This document shows positions 17,403 to 25,879 of a DNA stretch of 64,000 nt, piece by piece. Numbering within the stretch: position 1 is the stretch's first letter; each line of letters begins with the position of its first letter. The stretch covers positions 62,001-126,000 of the forward strand of contig NZ_DAMCHJ010000005.1 of the NCBI RefSeq assembly GCF_032104385.1. Direction: 5' to 3'. The notes beneath the pieces were generated by a model, which worked only from the letters and a program-made list of their open reading frames with translations, ran no database searches and had not been told where the DNA came from. The position numbers were made by a program, and so were the translations under genes. The DNA is from Tissierella sp032104385 (GTDB lineage: Bacteria > Bacillota > Clostridia > Tissierellales > Tissierellaceae).

Positions 17403-18869
17403 TTAGTTGTTTTTAAAATAGTCTAATGGTTCAACGGCTTCTCCATCTTTTCTTACCTCAAAATGTAAATGTGGACCAGTACTAGCTCCAGTCATGCCTA
17501 TTTTTCCAATAGCTGTACCAGAAGTTATTTCTTCATTTTCTTTAACAAGGAGTTCAGAGCAGTGAGCATATACTGTGGCTAAATCATTACCATGGTCAAT
17601 AATTATTGTTTTACCATATCCCTCATCAAATTCTGAAAATACTACTTTACCATCTGCTGCTGCAATAATAATTTCTCCTTCTTTTCCAGGAATATCAATA
17701 CCAGTATGGTTTCTTTCCATTTTTGTAACTGGATGTACTCTTTTACCAAAAGGTGCAGAAATCCTTTTAGAATTAGGTACAGGCCAAATCATTTCTATTA
17801 ATTGGATATCTTCTTTATTTATAACGGGGGTACTACTTGAATAATCGTCAGCAGATACTTTTATATTTCCATTGCTTAAAAATACGCCAGACATTAACAT
17901 AAACAGCAATATAGTCACAAGTGATAATTTATATGAACCTTCTTTAAATTTCTTTATCATTATAATCCTCCTTTTTAGATACCTCTTCTTATTTATAAAT
18001 TCTGTAGTAATGATCCTATATGGTTTAGATCTATTCTTTTCCAATAGATGTATTATACATAAACCATAATTTTCTTTTTCATCTTCTTCAAAAGACGAAA
18101 GAGCTAAGGCATCGCAAGCAATTTCACAATCATTTTTCATTTTGCAAAGACCGTACCAAACAATAGGATTAAACCAATAGATTATCTGTAGGATATATAT
18201 AATCATATAAATCAATATATCCTTTCTTTTATAATGGGCTAGTTCATGTGCAATCACATACTTTAAATCATCAATATGAATTTTTTCTTCTATGTCATCA
18301 GGTAATAATATACAGGGGTTAAAAAAGCCATACAAACAAGGAGAATAGACAAAAGGTGATTTATAAGACTGCAAAGATGTTTTTATACTAAGTTTTTTTT
18401 CACATTTAAATAATATTTGTTTAATATGTCCTTCTACAGGTGTCTTGCTAATATTAACTAAATGTCCATATTTTATATTAGATAATATGAAATACAGTCC
18501 TAATATTAATATGCCTAAAATCCATATACTTGGCAGAAAATACTTAAGTGAGAGATTAGAGGAAAATTTATGTAAATTAATATTTTGATGATTTAATCCA
18601 TCATTAAACCACTTAAATATCTGGGATTTTGTTATTACATAATTAGGTTTTAATATAATATTATAAGTGTTGATTCTAGAAAATATATTAAAGCATCTTA
18701 GATTCACATTGGATAAAGTTAACCTTATAATAAGTAAAAACCAAAGAATATTTTGACCTTTAACTCCTATTTTCTCTCTAAATATATTCTTCACCAATAA
18801 AATAACTCCAATTAAAAGACTAGACTTGATTGAAGCTTCTAAAATTGTATAAAAAAGTCTTACAAGCAT
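17403..18869 (-). CDS. BlaR1-like M56 metallopeptidase fused to an M23 peptidase domain
   Basis: This 488-residue protein begins with a multi-spanning M56 (BlaR1/MecR1-type) domain. Its zinc motif HELAHYKRKD lies near residue 208, with the third ligand region EIACDALAL near 250. After a final membrane segment (about 313-335) there is an extracytoplasmic M23/LytM domain with HTGIDIPG, the zinc-ligand HLHFEV and a C-terminal DYF. Classical BlaR1 has a penicillin-binding sensor here; this version carries a murein endopeptidase-like domain with intact zinc ligands. The gene follows a BlaI-type repressor gene by 15 bases. It probably senses or remodels the cell wall and controls the repressor by proteolysis; that is inferred. 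Confidence 0.85.
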   Translation of the reverse strand: MLVRLFYTILEASIKSSLLIGVILLVKNIFREKIGVKGQNILWFLLIIRLTLSNVNLRCFNIFSRINTYNIILKPNYVITKSQIFKWFNDGLNHQNINLHKFSSNLSLKYFLPSIWILGILILGLYFILSNIKYGHLVNISKTPVEGHIKQILFKCEKKLSIKTSLQSYKSPFVYSPCLYGFFNPCILLPDDIEEKIHIDDLKYVIAHELAHYKRKDILIYMIIYILQIIYWFNPIVWYGLCKMKNDCEIACDALALSSFEEDEKENYGLCIIHLLEKNRSKPYRIITTEFINKKRYLKRRIIMIKKFKEGSYKLSLVTILLFMLMSGVFLSNGNIKVSADDYSSSTPVINKEDIQLIEMIWPVPNSKRISAPFGKRVHPVTKMERNHTGIDIPGKEGEIIIAAADGKVVFSEFDEGYGKTIIIDHGNDLATVYAHCSELLVKENEEITSGTAIGKIGMTGASTGPHLHFEVRKDGEAVEPLDYFKNN

Positions 18870-18884
18870 GATAAATGACTCTCC

Positions 18885-19259
18885 TTAATTCTTCTTTTTA
18901 TCTAAGATTTCTTTTAATTCGTTAATGTCCTCATTAGAAAGTTCATATTTTTCAATGAAGCTAGCAAGCATAGCTTTTAACTCGCCCTTGTAGAATTTAT
19001 TAATGAATTTATTACTTGTTACACTGATACATTCCTCTTTTTTTAAAAGGGGATAATAATAATAAGATTTTCCTATTTTTTCATAACTCAATATATTTTT
19101 ATCTACAAGCCTTGAAATAAGAGTTTTAATAGTAGTTGGTTTCCAATCTCTTTTTTGTCCAGCCTTTTCAATTATTTCTTTAGAGCTAAGTGGATTTTTC
19201 TCCCAAAGGATTTCCATGACATCCCATTCTGAGTTTGATATTTTAGCTGATTTTTCCAT
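18885..19259 (-). CDS. BlaI/MecI-family transcriptional repressor
   Basis: This 124-residue winged-helix repressor has the family pattern ISNSEWDVMEILWEKNPLSSKEIIE followed by KPTTIKTLISRLVDKNILSYEK. Such dimers bind TACA-N2-TGTA operators and are cut by the M56 partner. Two matching operators lie in its own promoter (19283-19324), so it should repress its own operon with the M56-M23 protein downstream. The start codon follows an AGGAGGTG site. Confidence 0.92.
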   Translation of the reverse strand: MEKSAKISNSEWDVMEILWEKNPLSSKEIIEKAGQKRDWKPTTIKTLISRLVDKNILSYEKIGKSYYYYPLLKKEECISVTSNKFINKFYKGELKAMLASFIEKYELSNEDINELKEILDKKKN

Positions 19260-19282
19260 TTTTTCACCTCCTATAAAAATAT

Positions 19283-19336
19283 GACTACAAATGTAGTTTG
19301 TGCTTATAGTCTACAACTGTAGTCATAAAAAGTCAA
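19283..19336 (-). promoter_or_regulatory. Promoter and double BlaI-type operator
   Basis: Two dyads, CTACAAATGTAG (19285-19296) and CTACAACTGTAG (19311-19322), match the BlaI/MecI/CopY consensus TACANNTGTA and lie 26 bases apart. On the minus strand a TTGACT -35 box (19331-19336) lies just upstream and a TAGACT -10 candidate sits beside the second dyad, so repressor binding would block transcription of the repressor operon. Confidence 0.85.
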
Positions 19337-19410
19337 GATAATTTATTTATAAATACTTAAATTAAATATTGGATGTCCTATTTTTTAATTGAAGAAAGTT
19401 AATTATAATA

Positions 19411-19581
19411 AATGGTAAAGACTATAATGAAAAATTTCTTTGGTTTGTTAAAACCAGAGTTATTATATTTACAAGAGTTCAAGAATATAAATTATTTTAG
19501 GAAGATTATATTGAATGGTATACTAAATATAGAATTAAAAGTAAATTAAAAGGACTAAGTCCTATTCAATATAGAACTTAA
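19411..19581 (+). pseudogene. Remnant of an IS3-family transposase (OrfB C-terminus)
   Basis: Translated pieces in two or three frames recover the end of an IS3-type DDE transposase: NGKDYN, then NFFGLLKPELLYLQEFK, and after a frameshift EDYIEWYTKYRIKSKLKG followed by LSPIQYRT and a stop codon. The first part of the transposase, OrfA and both terminal repeats are missing. It is a decayed relic and not a mobile element. Confidence 0.7.
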
Positions 19582-19653
19582 TCCTTATGAGTTACTTAAT
19601 TTAATGTATCTAACTTCTTTGGGTCAGATTATTTTTTGAAGGTGTTTACTTCG

Positions 19654-20505
19654 TTATTTGGTTTCAAAAGCTATACCTAAAGTATTTGGACCACAATGAC
19701 AGGATATAGTACAACTTGCAATTGTTACATAGATTTCCTTAAAATTCGTATGTTCTAAAATTGTATTTTTGGCAAGACTAATAATCTTATCATCAATTCC
19801 AGAATGGACGAGGAAGATACGTTCATTATTAATATTATCATGGCTTGATAGTTTGTCTTTGATATATTTTACTATAACTTTTTCAATTGTTCCCCTGTAT
19901 TTATTTCCTAAACTCATAGCACCTGATTTGTTATTTACATTGATAACAGGTTTTATTTTCAATAGATTTGAGCCAAGAGATGAAATTTTTGAACATCGTC
20001 CGCCAGCATATAAAAAATCCAAGGTATCCAGAATGAAGCTCATATGTATTTTTTCTTTATAACTATTTAAAGTATTGCTAATTTCTTTTGCTGTGAGTCC
20101 TTGATTTATCATATCTGCGGCTTTCAATACTAAAAGAGCAGAACCAGTAGAGAGATTTTGTGAATCTATGGGATAGATATTACCTAGTTCCTTTGCTACG
20201 ATACAACAATTGTTATAACTGCTTGTAAGAACACCGCCAAGATTGATATGTATTATTTCATATCCATCATCTATCAAAGGTTTGAAATAATTATAATATT
20301 CCATAGTATTTATGGCAGATGTTTTTGGAAGCAGCTTTTTTTTATAATAGACTTCAAAAATTTCAGGTGGTGTGATATCTATATTGTCCTTATAGGTTTT
20401 TCCATCTAAAAGGATAGTATAAGGATAATGTTTGACACCATAATGCTGTATTAGTTCATTATTCAAATCGCAGGTACTATCAGCACTTAATATTATCTTT
20501 CTCAT
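19654..20505 (-). CDS. DegV family fatty-acid-binding protein
   Basis: This 283-residue protein has DegV family hallmarks: an ADSTCDL opening, TSAINTMEYY, the GVLTSSYNN motif and a C-terminal HCGPNTLGIAF. DegV proteins bind a fatty acid and, as FakB, present it to the FakA kinase for phosphorylation and entry into phospholipid synthesis. No fakA gene is adjacent. It is cytosolic, transcribed alone, and preceded on its strand by an AAAGGATA site. Several DegV paralogs are usual in clostridia. Confidence 0.9.
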   Translation of the reverse strand: MRKIILSADSTCDLNNELIQHYGVKHYPYTILLDGKTYKDNIDITPPEIFEVYYKKKLLPKTSAINTMEYYNYFKPLIDDGYEIIHINLGGVLTSSYNNCCIVAKELGNIYPIDSQNLSTGSALLVLKAADMINQGLTAKEISNTLNSYKEKIHMSFILDTLDFLYAGGRCSKISSLGSNLLKIKPVINVNNKSGAMSLGNKYRGTIEKVIVKYIKDKLSSHDNINNERIFLVHSGIDDKIISLAKNTILEHTNFKEIYVTIASCTISCHCGPNTLGIAFETK

Positions 20506-20670
20506 CTAAATTATCCTTTCTAAATACATTATTAAGTAATTTTATAGCCAGATAAATATGTTAAATTTAGGTATATATACAAAAATCATATCTAATATAG
20601 CTTCTTTTGTCAATTGGTCTTTGGGAGTTTTATAGCTGCTCTAAAATATTAAGAATAAAATGAATATTTC

Positions 20671-20700
20671 TTGACAACAATATTGGAGGAAATATATAAT
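20671..20700 (+). promoter_or_regulatory. Promoter of the rsgA leader
   Basis: TTGACA (20671-20676) and TATAAT (20695-20700), both perfect consensus boxes, are 18 bases apart. They imply a leader of about 330 bases before the GTPase gene. Confidence 0.8.
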
Positions 20701-20732
20701 ATAAGATATATTGGTGAAGGAGTTGATGTAAT

Positions 20733-20765
20733 ATGATAACAATGATAATGGTGATTACTCAATAA
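20733..20765 (+). CDS. Short leader peptide (10 codons) upstream of the RsgA-like GTPase
   Basis: ATG at 20733 is preceded by a strong GAAGGAG site with normal spacing and opens a 10-codon frame reading MITMIMVITQ. It lies about 25 bases after the predicted transcript start and 120 bases before a terminator hairpin, the layout of a translation-sensing attenuator. Whether it is translated is unknown. Confidence 0.45.
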   Translation: MITMIMVITQ

Positions 20766-20833
20766 AATCAAATATGGGTCAAGGAATTAATAGTAAACAG
20801 TATGTTTTTTTGTCATGCAATAGACCTTGTGCC

Positions 20834-20926
20834 GTAGAATCAACCTTTCACGTCTACTTAAATCCAATAATAATTAAATAATATTACCGTAGATATCCAT
20901 GGATGGTTTTGTCTGCGGTATTTTTA
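20834..20926 (+). promoter_or_regulatory. Attenuator: competing hairpin and rho-independent terminator
   Basis: A nine-pair stem taccgtaga/tctgcggta (20885-20893 with 20912-20920) is followed by TTTTTAT and should end transcription before the gene. Upstream, tctac at 20853-20857 can pair either with gtaga at 20834-20838 or with gtaga inside the terminator stem, so two exclusive folds are possible. The element lies inside the leader of the RsgA-like gene. Confidence 0.6.
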
Positions 20927-20962
20927 TGCCCATTTTTAAAAAATTAGAAGGAGTGATGTTTT

Positions 20963-21043
20963 ATGAAAAAGAATATAAATCCCAAATTTATAAGTATAAA
21001 GATTAATAGAAAGTTGATTAAATTGGAGGTATTAAATGAATAA
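20963..21043 (+). CDS. Small upstream ORF overlapping the rsgA start
   Basis: A 26-codon frame opens at ATG 20963 after a GAAGGAG site and ends at a TAA that overlaps the first codons of the GTPase gene. It begins MKKNINPKFISIKINRKL and is rich in lysine, isoleucine and asparagine. It contains the ribosome binding site of the next gene, so it may couple or tune its translation. Confidence 0.5.
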   Translation: MKKNINPKFISIKINRKLIKLEVLNE

Positions 21044-22082
21044 TTGTATTGAAAATTATGGTTTTACAGATTTCTTTAGAAATCAAATAGAATTAATTAA
21101 TATAGATAAAGATAATCTTGTGCCAGCAAGAGTAATTGAAGTTCACAAGGAAATGTATACGATAATCTATGATAATATGGAGAAAAGAGCAAGACTCAAA
21201 GGTTCAGTATTTTATAATGATAATTATAGTATATATCCTGCTGTAGGAGATTTTGTTTTAGTTAAGCACAATCCTTATGGAGAGGATATAATCTATTATG
21301 TATTAGATAGAAAGAGTAAGTTCTCAAGATATGATTCTCATTATGAAAAGGAGCAGATGATAGCATCTAATTTTGACCATGTATTTATAGTTTCATCTTT
21401 AAACCATGACTTTAATATAAAACGGATTGAGAGATATCTTTCAATTGCATGGGAAAGTGGGGGCAGTCCAGCAATTGTTTTAACCAAATCGGATCTAGCT
21501 GATAATATTGAAGAATATAATTTACAAGTAGAAAATGTAGCTATGGGAGTACCGGTTTTTTTTATTAGTTCCATTACAGGAGAAGGAATAGATGAATTAA
21601 AGAAATATCTTAAACCAAGAGAGACTATAGTCTTTCTAGGTTCTTCAGGAGTAGGAAAATCTTCTTTAGTCAATGCCTTATCTGGGGAGAATATTATGAA
21701 AGTTAATGATATTAGAGAAGACGATAGTAAGGGAAGACACACTACAACCCATAGACAATTGATTGTGTTAAACAGTGGAACTATGATAATAGATACTCCT
21801 GGTATGAGAGAGCTTGCATTGTGGAATATTGAGGATGGGGTAGATACTACATTTTCAGAGATTGAAGAGTTGAGCAGATTATGCAGATTTAAAGACTGCA
21901 GCCATAATAAAGAGCCAGGTTGTGCTATTAAAAAAGCATTGTTAAATGGAGAACTTTCCTATGATAGATGGAATAATTATATAAAGCTCCAAAAGGAAGC
22001 TAGATTTACTGCTAGGAAGGAAGAGCTAAATCTTAGGAAGAAAGGAAAAGCTCAGAATAAAGCAAAATTATTAAAAAAATAA
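21036..22082 (+). CDS. rsgA: RsgA-like circularly permuted ribosome-associated GTPase
   Basis: This 348-residue protein has an N-terminal OB-fold region, then GTPase motifs in the permuted order typical of RsgA/YjeQ: TKSD (G4), SSITGEG (G5), GSSGVGKSSLVN (G1) and DTPGMRE (G3), followed by a C-terminal zinc-binding element CRFKDCSH...GCAIKKAL and a basic tail. RsgA helps mature the 30S subunit. It is longer than the usual Firmicutes RsgA (about 290) and resembles the second, longer paralog found in many clostridia. It lies behind an attenuator-like leader, so expression may respond to ribosome status. Confidence 0.88.
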   Translation: MNNCIENYGFTDFFRNQIELINIDKDNLVPARVIEVHKEMYTIIYDNMEKRARLKGSVFYNDNYSIYPAVGDFVLVKHNPYGEDIIYYVLDRKSKFSRYDSHYEKEQMIASNFDHVFIVSSLNHDFNIKRIERYLSIAWESGGSPAIVLTKSDLADNIEEYNLQVENVAMGVPVFFISSITGEGIDELKKYLKPRETIVFLGSSGVGKSSLVNALSGENIMKVNDIREDDSKGRHTTTHRQLIVLNSGTMIIDTPGMRELALWNIEDGVDTTFSEIEELSRLCRFKDCSHNKEPGCAIKKALLNGELSYDRWNNYIKLQKEARFTARKEELNLRKKGKAQNKAKLLKK

Positions 22083-22100
22083 TATAGGGGAAAAATATAT

Positions 22101-22140
22101 AATTGCCAAGGAAATAGTTTCTTTGGCAATTATATATTTT
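22101..22140 (+). terminator. Rho-independent terminator after rsgA
   Basis: Fourteen-base arms (22101-22114 with 22118-22131, one G-U pair) are followed by an AT-rich run ending in TTTTT. Confidence 0.85.
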
Positions 22141-22264
22141 TAAGCAAATTAAATAACATTTAGAATTCGACAAACAAATACTGATATTTATATTATAATG
22201 TTTATTAGAGGTTAGATTTTTTTAATACTAATATTAGGTTTCTATAAATTAATGGAGGAATTAC

Positions 22265-22822
22265 ATGAAAAATAAATTAGTTTATTTTCTAGTCATACTA
22301 TCTATAACTTCCTTATATTTTAATTTTAAATTATATAATGAAAAACAAAAGCACACGAACCATATTATAAAAAGGATATATCGAGATTTTAGAATAATAG
22401 AAAGAGGATTTGATACCTTAAAGGATTTAGAAAAAGAAGATATAAAAGCTTATTATAATAAATTAACCTACATTTCGTCATTGTTTCTAGATATTAATGC
22501 TAACTTAAATTTTTTATCATATGAGAATAAGGAAATGATGTATTCAGAAGGTGTATATTCTTTTAGAACAATATCTGAAAATATATTTACAATACTTGAA
22601 GATAATATGATTTCTGATAAAGAATTTGAGTATTTAAATTTATTGAGTACATTTATAAAAACACTTATAGAAGAGCTTAATTTAGCAGTTGAATTTGTAA
22701 GAGATGATGACGAAATTGTAAACTACAGTACAGAAAATTTGAAAGTATCTTCTCTAAGTAGATGTATTTTAGATTTTATAGTAGATAATAAAGAAATTTT
22801 TCTTTATTCATTAAATAATTAA
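22265..22822 (+). CDS. Hypothetical membrane-anchored protein, 185 residues
   Basis: A single hydrophobic segment at residues 4-21 (LVYFLVILSITSLYFNFK) anchors a helical, charged domain of about 160 residues without recognisable motifs or cysteine pairs. ATG follows an ATGGAGG site. It is bounded by terminators on both sides and so is monocistronic. The layout is like that of the protein at 10829-11302. Function unknown. Confidence 0.7.
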   Translation: MKNKLVYFLVILSITSLYFNFKLYNEKQKHTNHIIKRIYRDFRIIERGFDTLKDLEKEDIKAYYNKLTYISSLFLDINANLNFLSYENKEMMYSEGVYSFRTISENIFTILEDNMISDKEFEYLNLLSTFIKTLIEELNLAVEFVRDDDEIVNYSTENLKVSSLSRCILDFIVDNKEIFLYSLNN

Positions 22823-22862
22823 AAAATAGGGATTAGATATAAAAATCCCCCTATCTTTTTTA
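22822..22862 (+). terminator. Rho-independent terminator
   Basis: Arms atagggatt and aatccccctat pair with a two-base bulge, followed by CTTTTTT. Confidence 0.75.
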
Positions 22863-22931
22863 TATGAAAAAATATATACTAAATATTAAGCTATGCTAAA
22901 TTAGCTTAATACTTTTATATAGGAGGGGAAA

Positions 22932-24005
22932 ATGGAACTACCTAAACTTAAAATAGGAAATCTAATTGCTAAGTTGCCTATTGTGCAAGGAGGTATGGGA
23001 ATTGGTATTTCCTTATCAAATCTAGCAGGTAATGTAGCCTTAAATGGAGGAGTAGGTGTATTATCTGGTGTTGAGATTGGGTTTAATGAACCAGATTATT
23101 ACCAAAATAAGAATGAAGCAAACTCAAGAGCTTTAAGGCACCATATTAGAAAGGCCAAGGAAATAGCCAAGGGGGGGATTGTTGGTATCAATATAATGGC
23201 AGTTCTAAATAATTTTGAAGAAGTAGTTATAGAAGCAGTCAGGGAAAAAATAGATATAATCTTTTCAGGTGCAGGGCTTCCCCTTACCTTACCTAGTTTC
23301 ACTAAGGGAACAGATACTAAGGTTGTACCTATTGTTTCATCTGACAGAGCAGCTACCCTTATATGTAAAACCTGGGATAAACGATATGATATTATTCCAG
23401 ATGCAATTGTATTAGAGGGGCCAAAGGCAGGAGGACATTTGGGGTTTTCAAATGAAGAATTAAAAGACTCCTCTAAGGATTTAAATACTTTATTGTTAGA
23501 AGTATTGGGAGCTATTAAGCCATATGAAGAAAAATATGGAAAAGATATTCCTATTATAGCTGCAGGAGGAATAATGAATGGAAAAGATATTGCTGAATTA
23601 CTAAAACTAGGTGCAGCAGGGGTGCAGATGGGAAGCAGATTTGTAGCAACGGAAGAATGTGATGCATCTGAAAACTTTAAAAAATCTTATATAAATGCAA
23701 ATGAAGAAGACATAGTGCTAATCAATAGTCCTGTTGGTCTAATCGGTAGGGCTATAAACAATAAATTTATAGAAGATGCTAAGGCAGGACTAAGGAAACC
23801 AATAAAATGCATTACAAATTGTTTAAAGCCATGTAAACCTACAGAGGTACAATATTGTATAGCAAATGCTCTAATCAATGCACAAAAAGGAAATCTTAAT
23901 TCAGGATTTGCATTTGCAGGTGCCAATGCATATAATATAAATAAGATTATTCCAGTTAAGGATTTCATGGAAGAATTGGTTAAGGATATTCAATTACATT
24001 TTTAA
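22932..24005 (+). CDS. Nitronate monooxygenase / FabK-like flavoprotein
   Basis: This 357-residue TIM-barrel FMN enzyme belongs to the 2-nitropropane dioxygenase family. The N-terminus PIVQGGMGIGIS binds FMN, and EGPKAGGHLGF, IIAAGGIMNGKDIAELLKLGAAGVQMGSRF and the late cysteine pair CLKPCKPT are typical of the clostridial subgroup. Members oxidise alkyl nitronates or, as FabK, reduce enoyl-ACP; the HLGF motif and lack of fab neighbours favour a nitronate monooxygenase-like role. The gene stands alone between terminators, with AGGAGGGG as ribosome binding site. Confidence 0.88.
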   Translation: MELPKLKIGNLIAKLPIVQGGMGIGISLSNLAGNVALNGGVGVLSGVEIGFNEPDYYQNKNEANSRALRHHIRKAKEIAKGGIVGINIMAVLNNFEEVVIEAVREKIDIIFSGAGLPLTLPSFTKGTDTKVVPIVSSDRAATLICKTWDKRYDIIPDAIVLEGPKAGGHLGFSNEELKDSSKDLNTLLLEVLGAIKPYEEKYGKDIPIIAAGGIMNGKDIAELLKLGAAGVQMGSRFVATEECDASENFKKSYINANEEDIVLINSPVGLIGRAINNKFIEDAKAGLRKPIKCITNCLKPCKPTEVQYCIANALINAQKGNLNSGFAFAGANAYNINKIIPVKDFMEELVKDIQLHF

Positions 24006-24043
24006 TAATAAAGCTAAGCCTATTTTGGCTTAGTTTTATTATT
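24004..24043 (+). terminator. Rho-independent terminator
   Basis: A 17-base-pair stem with a six-base loop overlaps the end of the nitronate monooxygenase gene. Confidence 0.85.
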
Positions 24044-24123
24044 AAAAATGGGTAGAATAAATATAGTAAAAAAATAAGATATAATATAACTGGTATATTG
24101 TATTAGAAGGAGAGAAATTTGCT

Positions 24124-24801
24124 ATGAAAAAGATATTTAATAATGATTGGCAGGAATTATTAGAAGGAGAGATGGAGAAAGAATATTATCAGAAACTTAG
24201 GGAGTTCTTGGTTAAAGAATATAGAACCAGAACAATATATCCTGATATGCATGATATATTTAATGCACTACACTATACTTCTTATAAAGATGTTAAAGTA
24301 GTTATATTAGGGCAAGATCCTTATCATGGACCTAATCAAGCATATGGACTAAGCTTTTCAGTAAAACCAGGGGTTAGGATACCTCCTTCATTAGTAAATA
24401 TTTATAAAGAACTAAAAGATGATTTAGGCTGTTATATACCAAATAATGGTACCTTAACTAAATGGGCTAAAGAAGGAGTGCTTCTATTAAATACTTCTTT
24501 AACTGTAAGGGCTGGAGAGGCTAACTCTCATAGCAAAATTGGTTGGGAAATATTTACAGATCACATTATTAGATTATTAAATGGAAGGGATGACCCTATA
24601 GTATTTATTCTTTGGGGAAATAATGCAATTAAGAAGAAAGCTTTTATAACTAGTCCCCAACATTATATAATAACATCAGTTCATCCAAGCCCACTATCCG
24701 CTACTAGAGGGTTTTTTGGTTCAAAGCCATTTTCCAAGACAAATAAATTTTTAGAATCTATAGGAAAAGAGCCTATAGACTGGCAGATAGAAAATATTTA
24801 G
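24124..24801 (+). CDS. ung: Uracil-DNA glycosylase, family 1
   Basis: This 225-residue enzyme removes uracil from DNA by hydrolysing the glycosidic bond. The family 1 motifs are intact: GQDPYHGPNQA with catalytic Asp65, LLNTSLTVRAG, and the leucine/histidine loop HPSPLSATRGFFG. The length is normal. A GAAGGAGAG site precedes the ATG. The partner-type DNA repair radical SAM pair lies 7 kb upstream and is not in the same transcript. Confidence 0.97.
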   Translation: MKKIFNNDWQELLEGEMEKEYYQKLREFLVKEYRTRTIYPDMHDIFNALHYTSYKDVKVVILGQDPYHGPNQAYGLSFSVKPGVRIPPSLVNIYKELKDDLGCYIPNNGTLTKWAKEGVLLLNTSLTVRAGEANSHSKIGWEIFTDHIIRLLNGRDDPIVFILWGNNAIKKKAFITSPQHYIITSVHPSPLSATRGFFGSKPFSKTNKFLESIGKEPIDWQIENI

Positions 24802-24890
24802 TTCTCCTTTAAATTTGATAAAAAAATAACTTGATATTAATCTAAAACATGGTATCATATAAAGGATTATATTATTTAAAGGAGGATTTT

Positions 24891-25505
24891 ATGGAGAAAA
24901 ATCACACGCAAAATGTAAAAATTGTTAATGCAGATCCATCGGCAATAGGTCTTTTTGGACTAGCAATGGTAACCTTGGTGGCATCATCGCAAAAGCTAGG
25001 TATTACACAAGGATTATCATTTGTGATACCATGGGCAATATTTTTGGGAGCCTTTGCTCAGCTATTTGCTTCTATCAATGATTCAAAGAGAAATAACACT
25101 TTTGGTACCACTGCATTTGGAGCTTATGGATTCTTTTGGATGGGAGTTGCCACATCTTGGATGATAAATATGGGCGTATTTGGACAGGCTCTAGCATCAA
25201 ATGTAGATACAAAGCAATTGGGATTTGCATTTTTAGGATATCTAATATTTACAATTTTTATGACTATAGGTGCTATGGAAACACATAAGGTATTATTTTT
25301 AATTTTCTTCTTCATAGACCTATTATTTCTCGGATTAACTCTTGATTCCTTTGGTATCATGGGAGAATTTCCACATAAATTAGCGGCGTATTCAGAGCTT
25401 ATTATTTCATTACTATCATTCTATGGCTCAGGAGCGTCAGTATTAAATGAGCATTTTGGAAAAACTTTTTTACCTGTAGGTAAACCATTTGGAATATTTA
25501 AATAA
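24891..25505 (+). CDS. satP: Acetate uptake transporter, GPR1/FUN34/YaaH (SatP) family
   Basis: This 204-residue membrane protein has about six transmembrane helices and the family signature NADPSAIGLFGLAM near the N-terminus (family form NPAPLGLxGFxL). SatP-type proteins carry acetate and succinate. The ATG at 24891 has AAAGGAGG seven bases before it; an upstream ATG in frame lacks a site and would add a non-family extension. For a fermenting anaerobe it could move acetate out or in. Monocistronic. Confidence 0.88.
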   Translation: MEKNHTQNVKIVNADPSAIGLFGLAMVTLVASSQKLGITQGLSFVIPWAIFLGAFAQLFASINDSKRNNTFGTTAFGAYGFFWMGVATSWMINMGVFGQALASNVDTKQLGFAFLGYLIFTIFMTIGAMETHKVLFLIFFFIDLLFLGLTLDSFGIMGEFPHKLAAYSELIISLLSFYGSGASVLNEHFGKTFLPVGKPFGIFK

Positions 25506-25673
25506 TAAATAATAATTCTATTGCATAGTTTTAAAAATAGAATTATACTGTTAATATCAAATAAGATTTAGAATTGAGAAGATTACTAATTGAGTAAACA
25601 ACATTTCCTCTTTTATGCAATATTTTTGATTGTATTTTAAATCTTATAATAAATGTAAAGGAGGAATGTTGAA

Positions 25674-25844
25674 ATGGCAGATAAGACAATAAAATGTAAA
25701 GACTGTGGTACAGATTTTGTTTTTACAGAAAGAGAGCAAGAATTCTACAAGGAAAAAGGCTTTGATAATGAGCCCCAAAGATGTGCAGACTGTAGAAAAA
25801 AAAGAAAACAAGAAAAAGGTAACAACAGAGGTTTTAGAAGATAA
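25674..25844 (+). CDS. Small zinc-ribbon protein, 56 residues
   Basis: This gene is short and easily missed. An AAAGGAGG site precedes ATG at 25674, and the 56-residue product has two CxxC knuckles (C8/C11 in KCKDCG and C37/C40 in RCADCR) and a basic, glycine- and arginine-rich tail. It matches the probable zinc-ribbon family of small cytosolic proteins, which may bind nucleic acid. A perfect terminator follows four bases after the stop codon, confirming the gene end. Confidence 0.85.
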   Translation: MADKTIKCKDCGTDFVFTEREQEFYKEKGFDNEPQRCADCRKKRKQEKGNNRGFRR

Positions 25845-25848
25845 TAAA

Positions 25849-25875
25849 AATGACAGGGAATTTTCCCTGTCATTA
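25849..25875. terminator. Bidirectional terminator
   Basis: The arms aatgacaggga and tccctgtcatt pair exactly with a short AT loop between converging genes. Confidence 0.85.
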
Positions 25876-25879
25876 TTTA

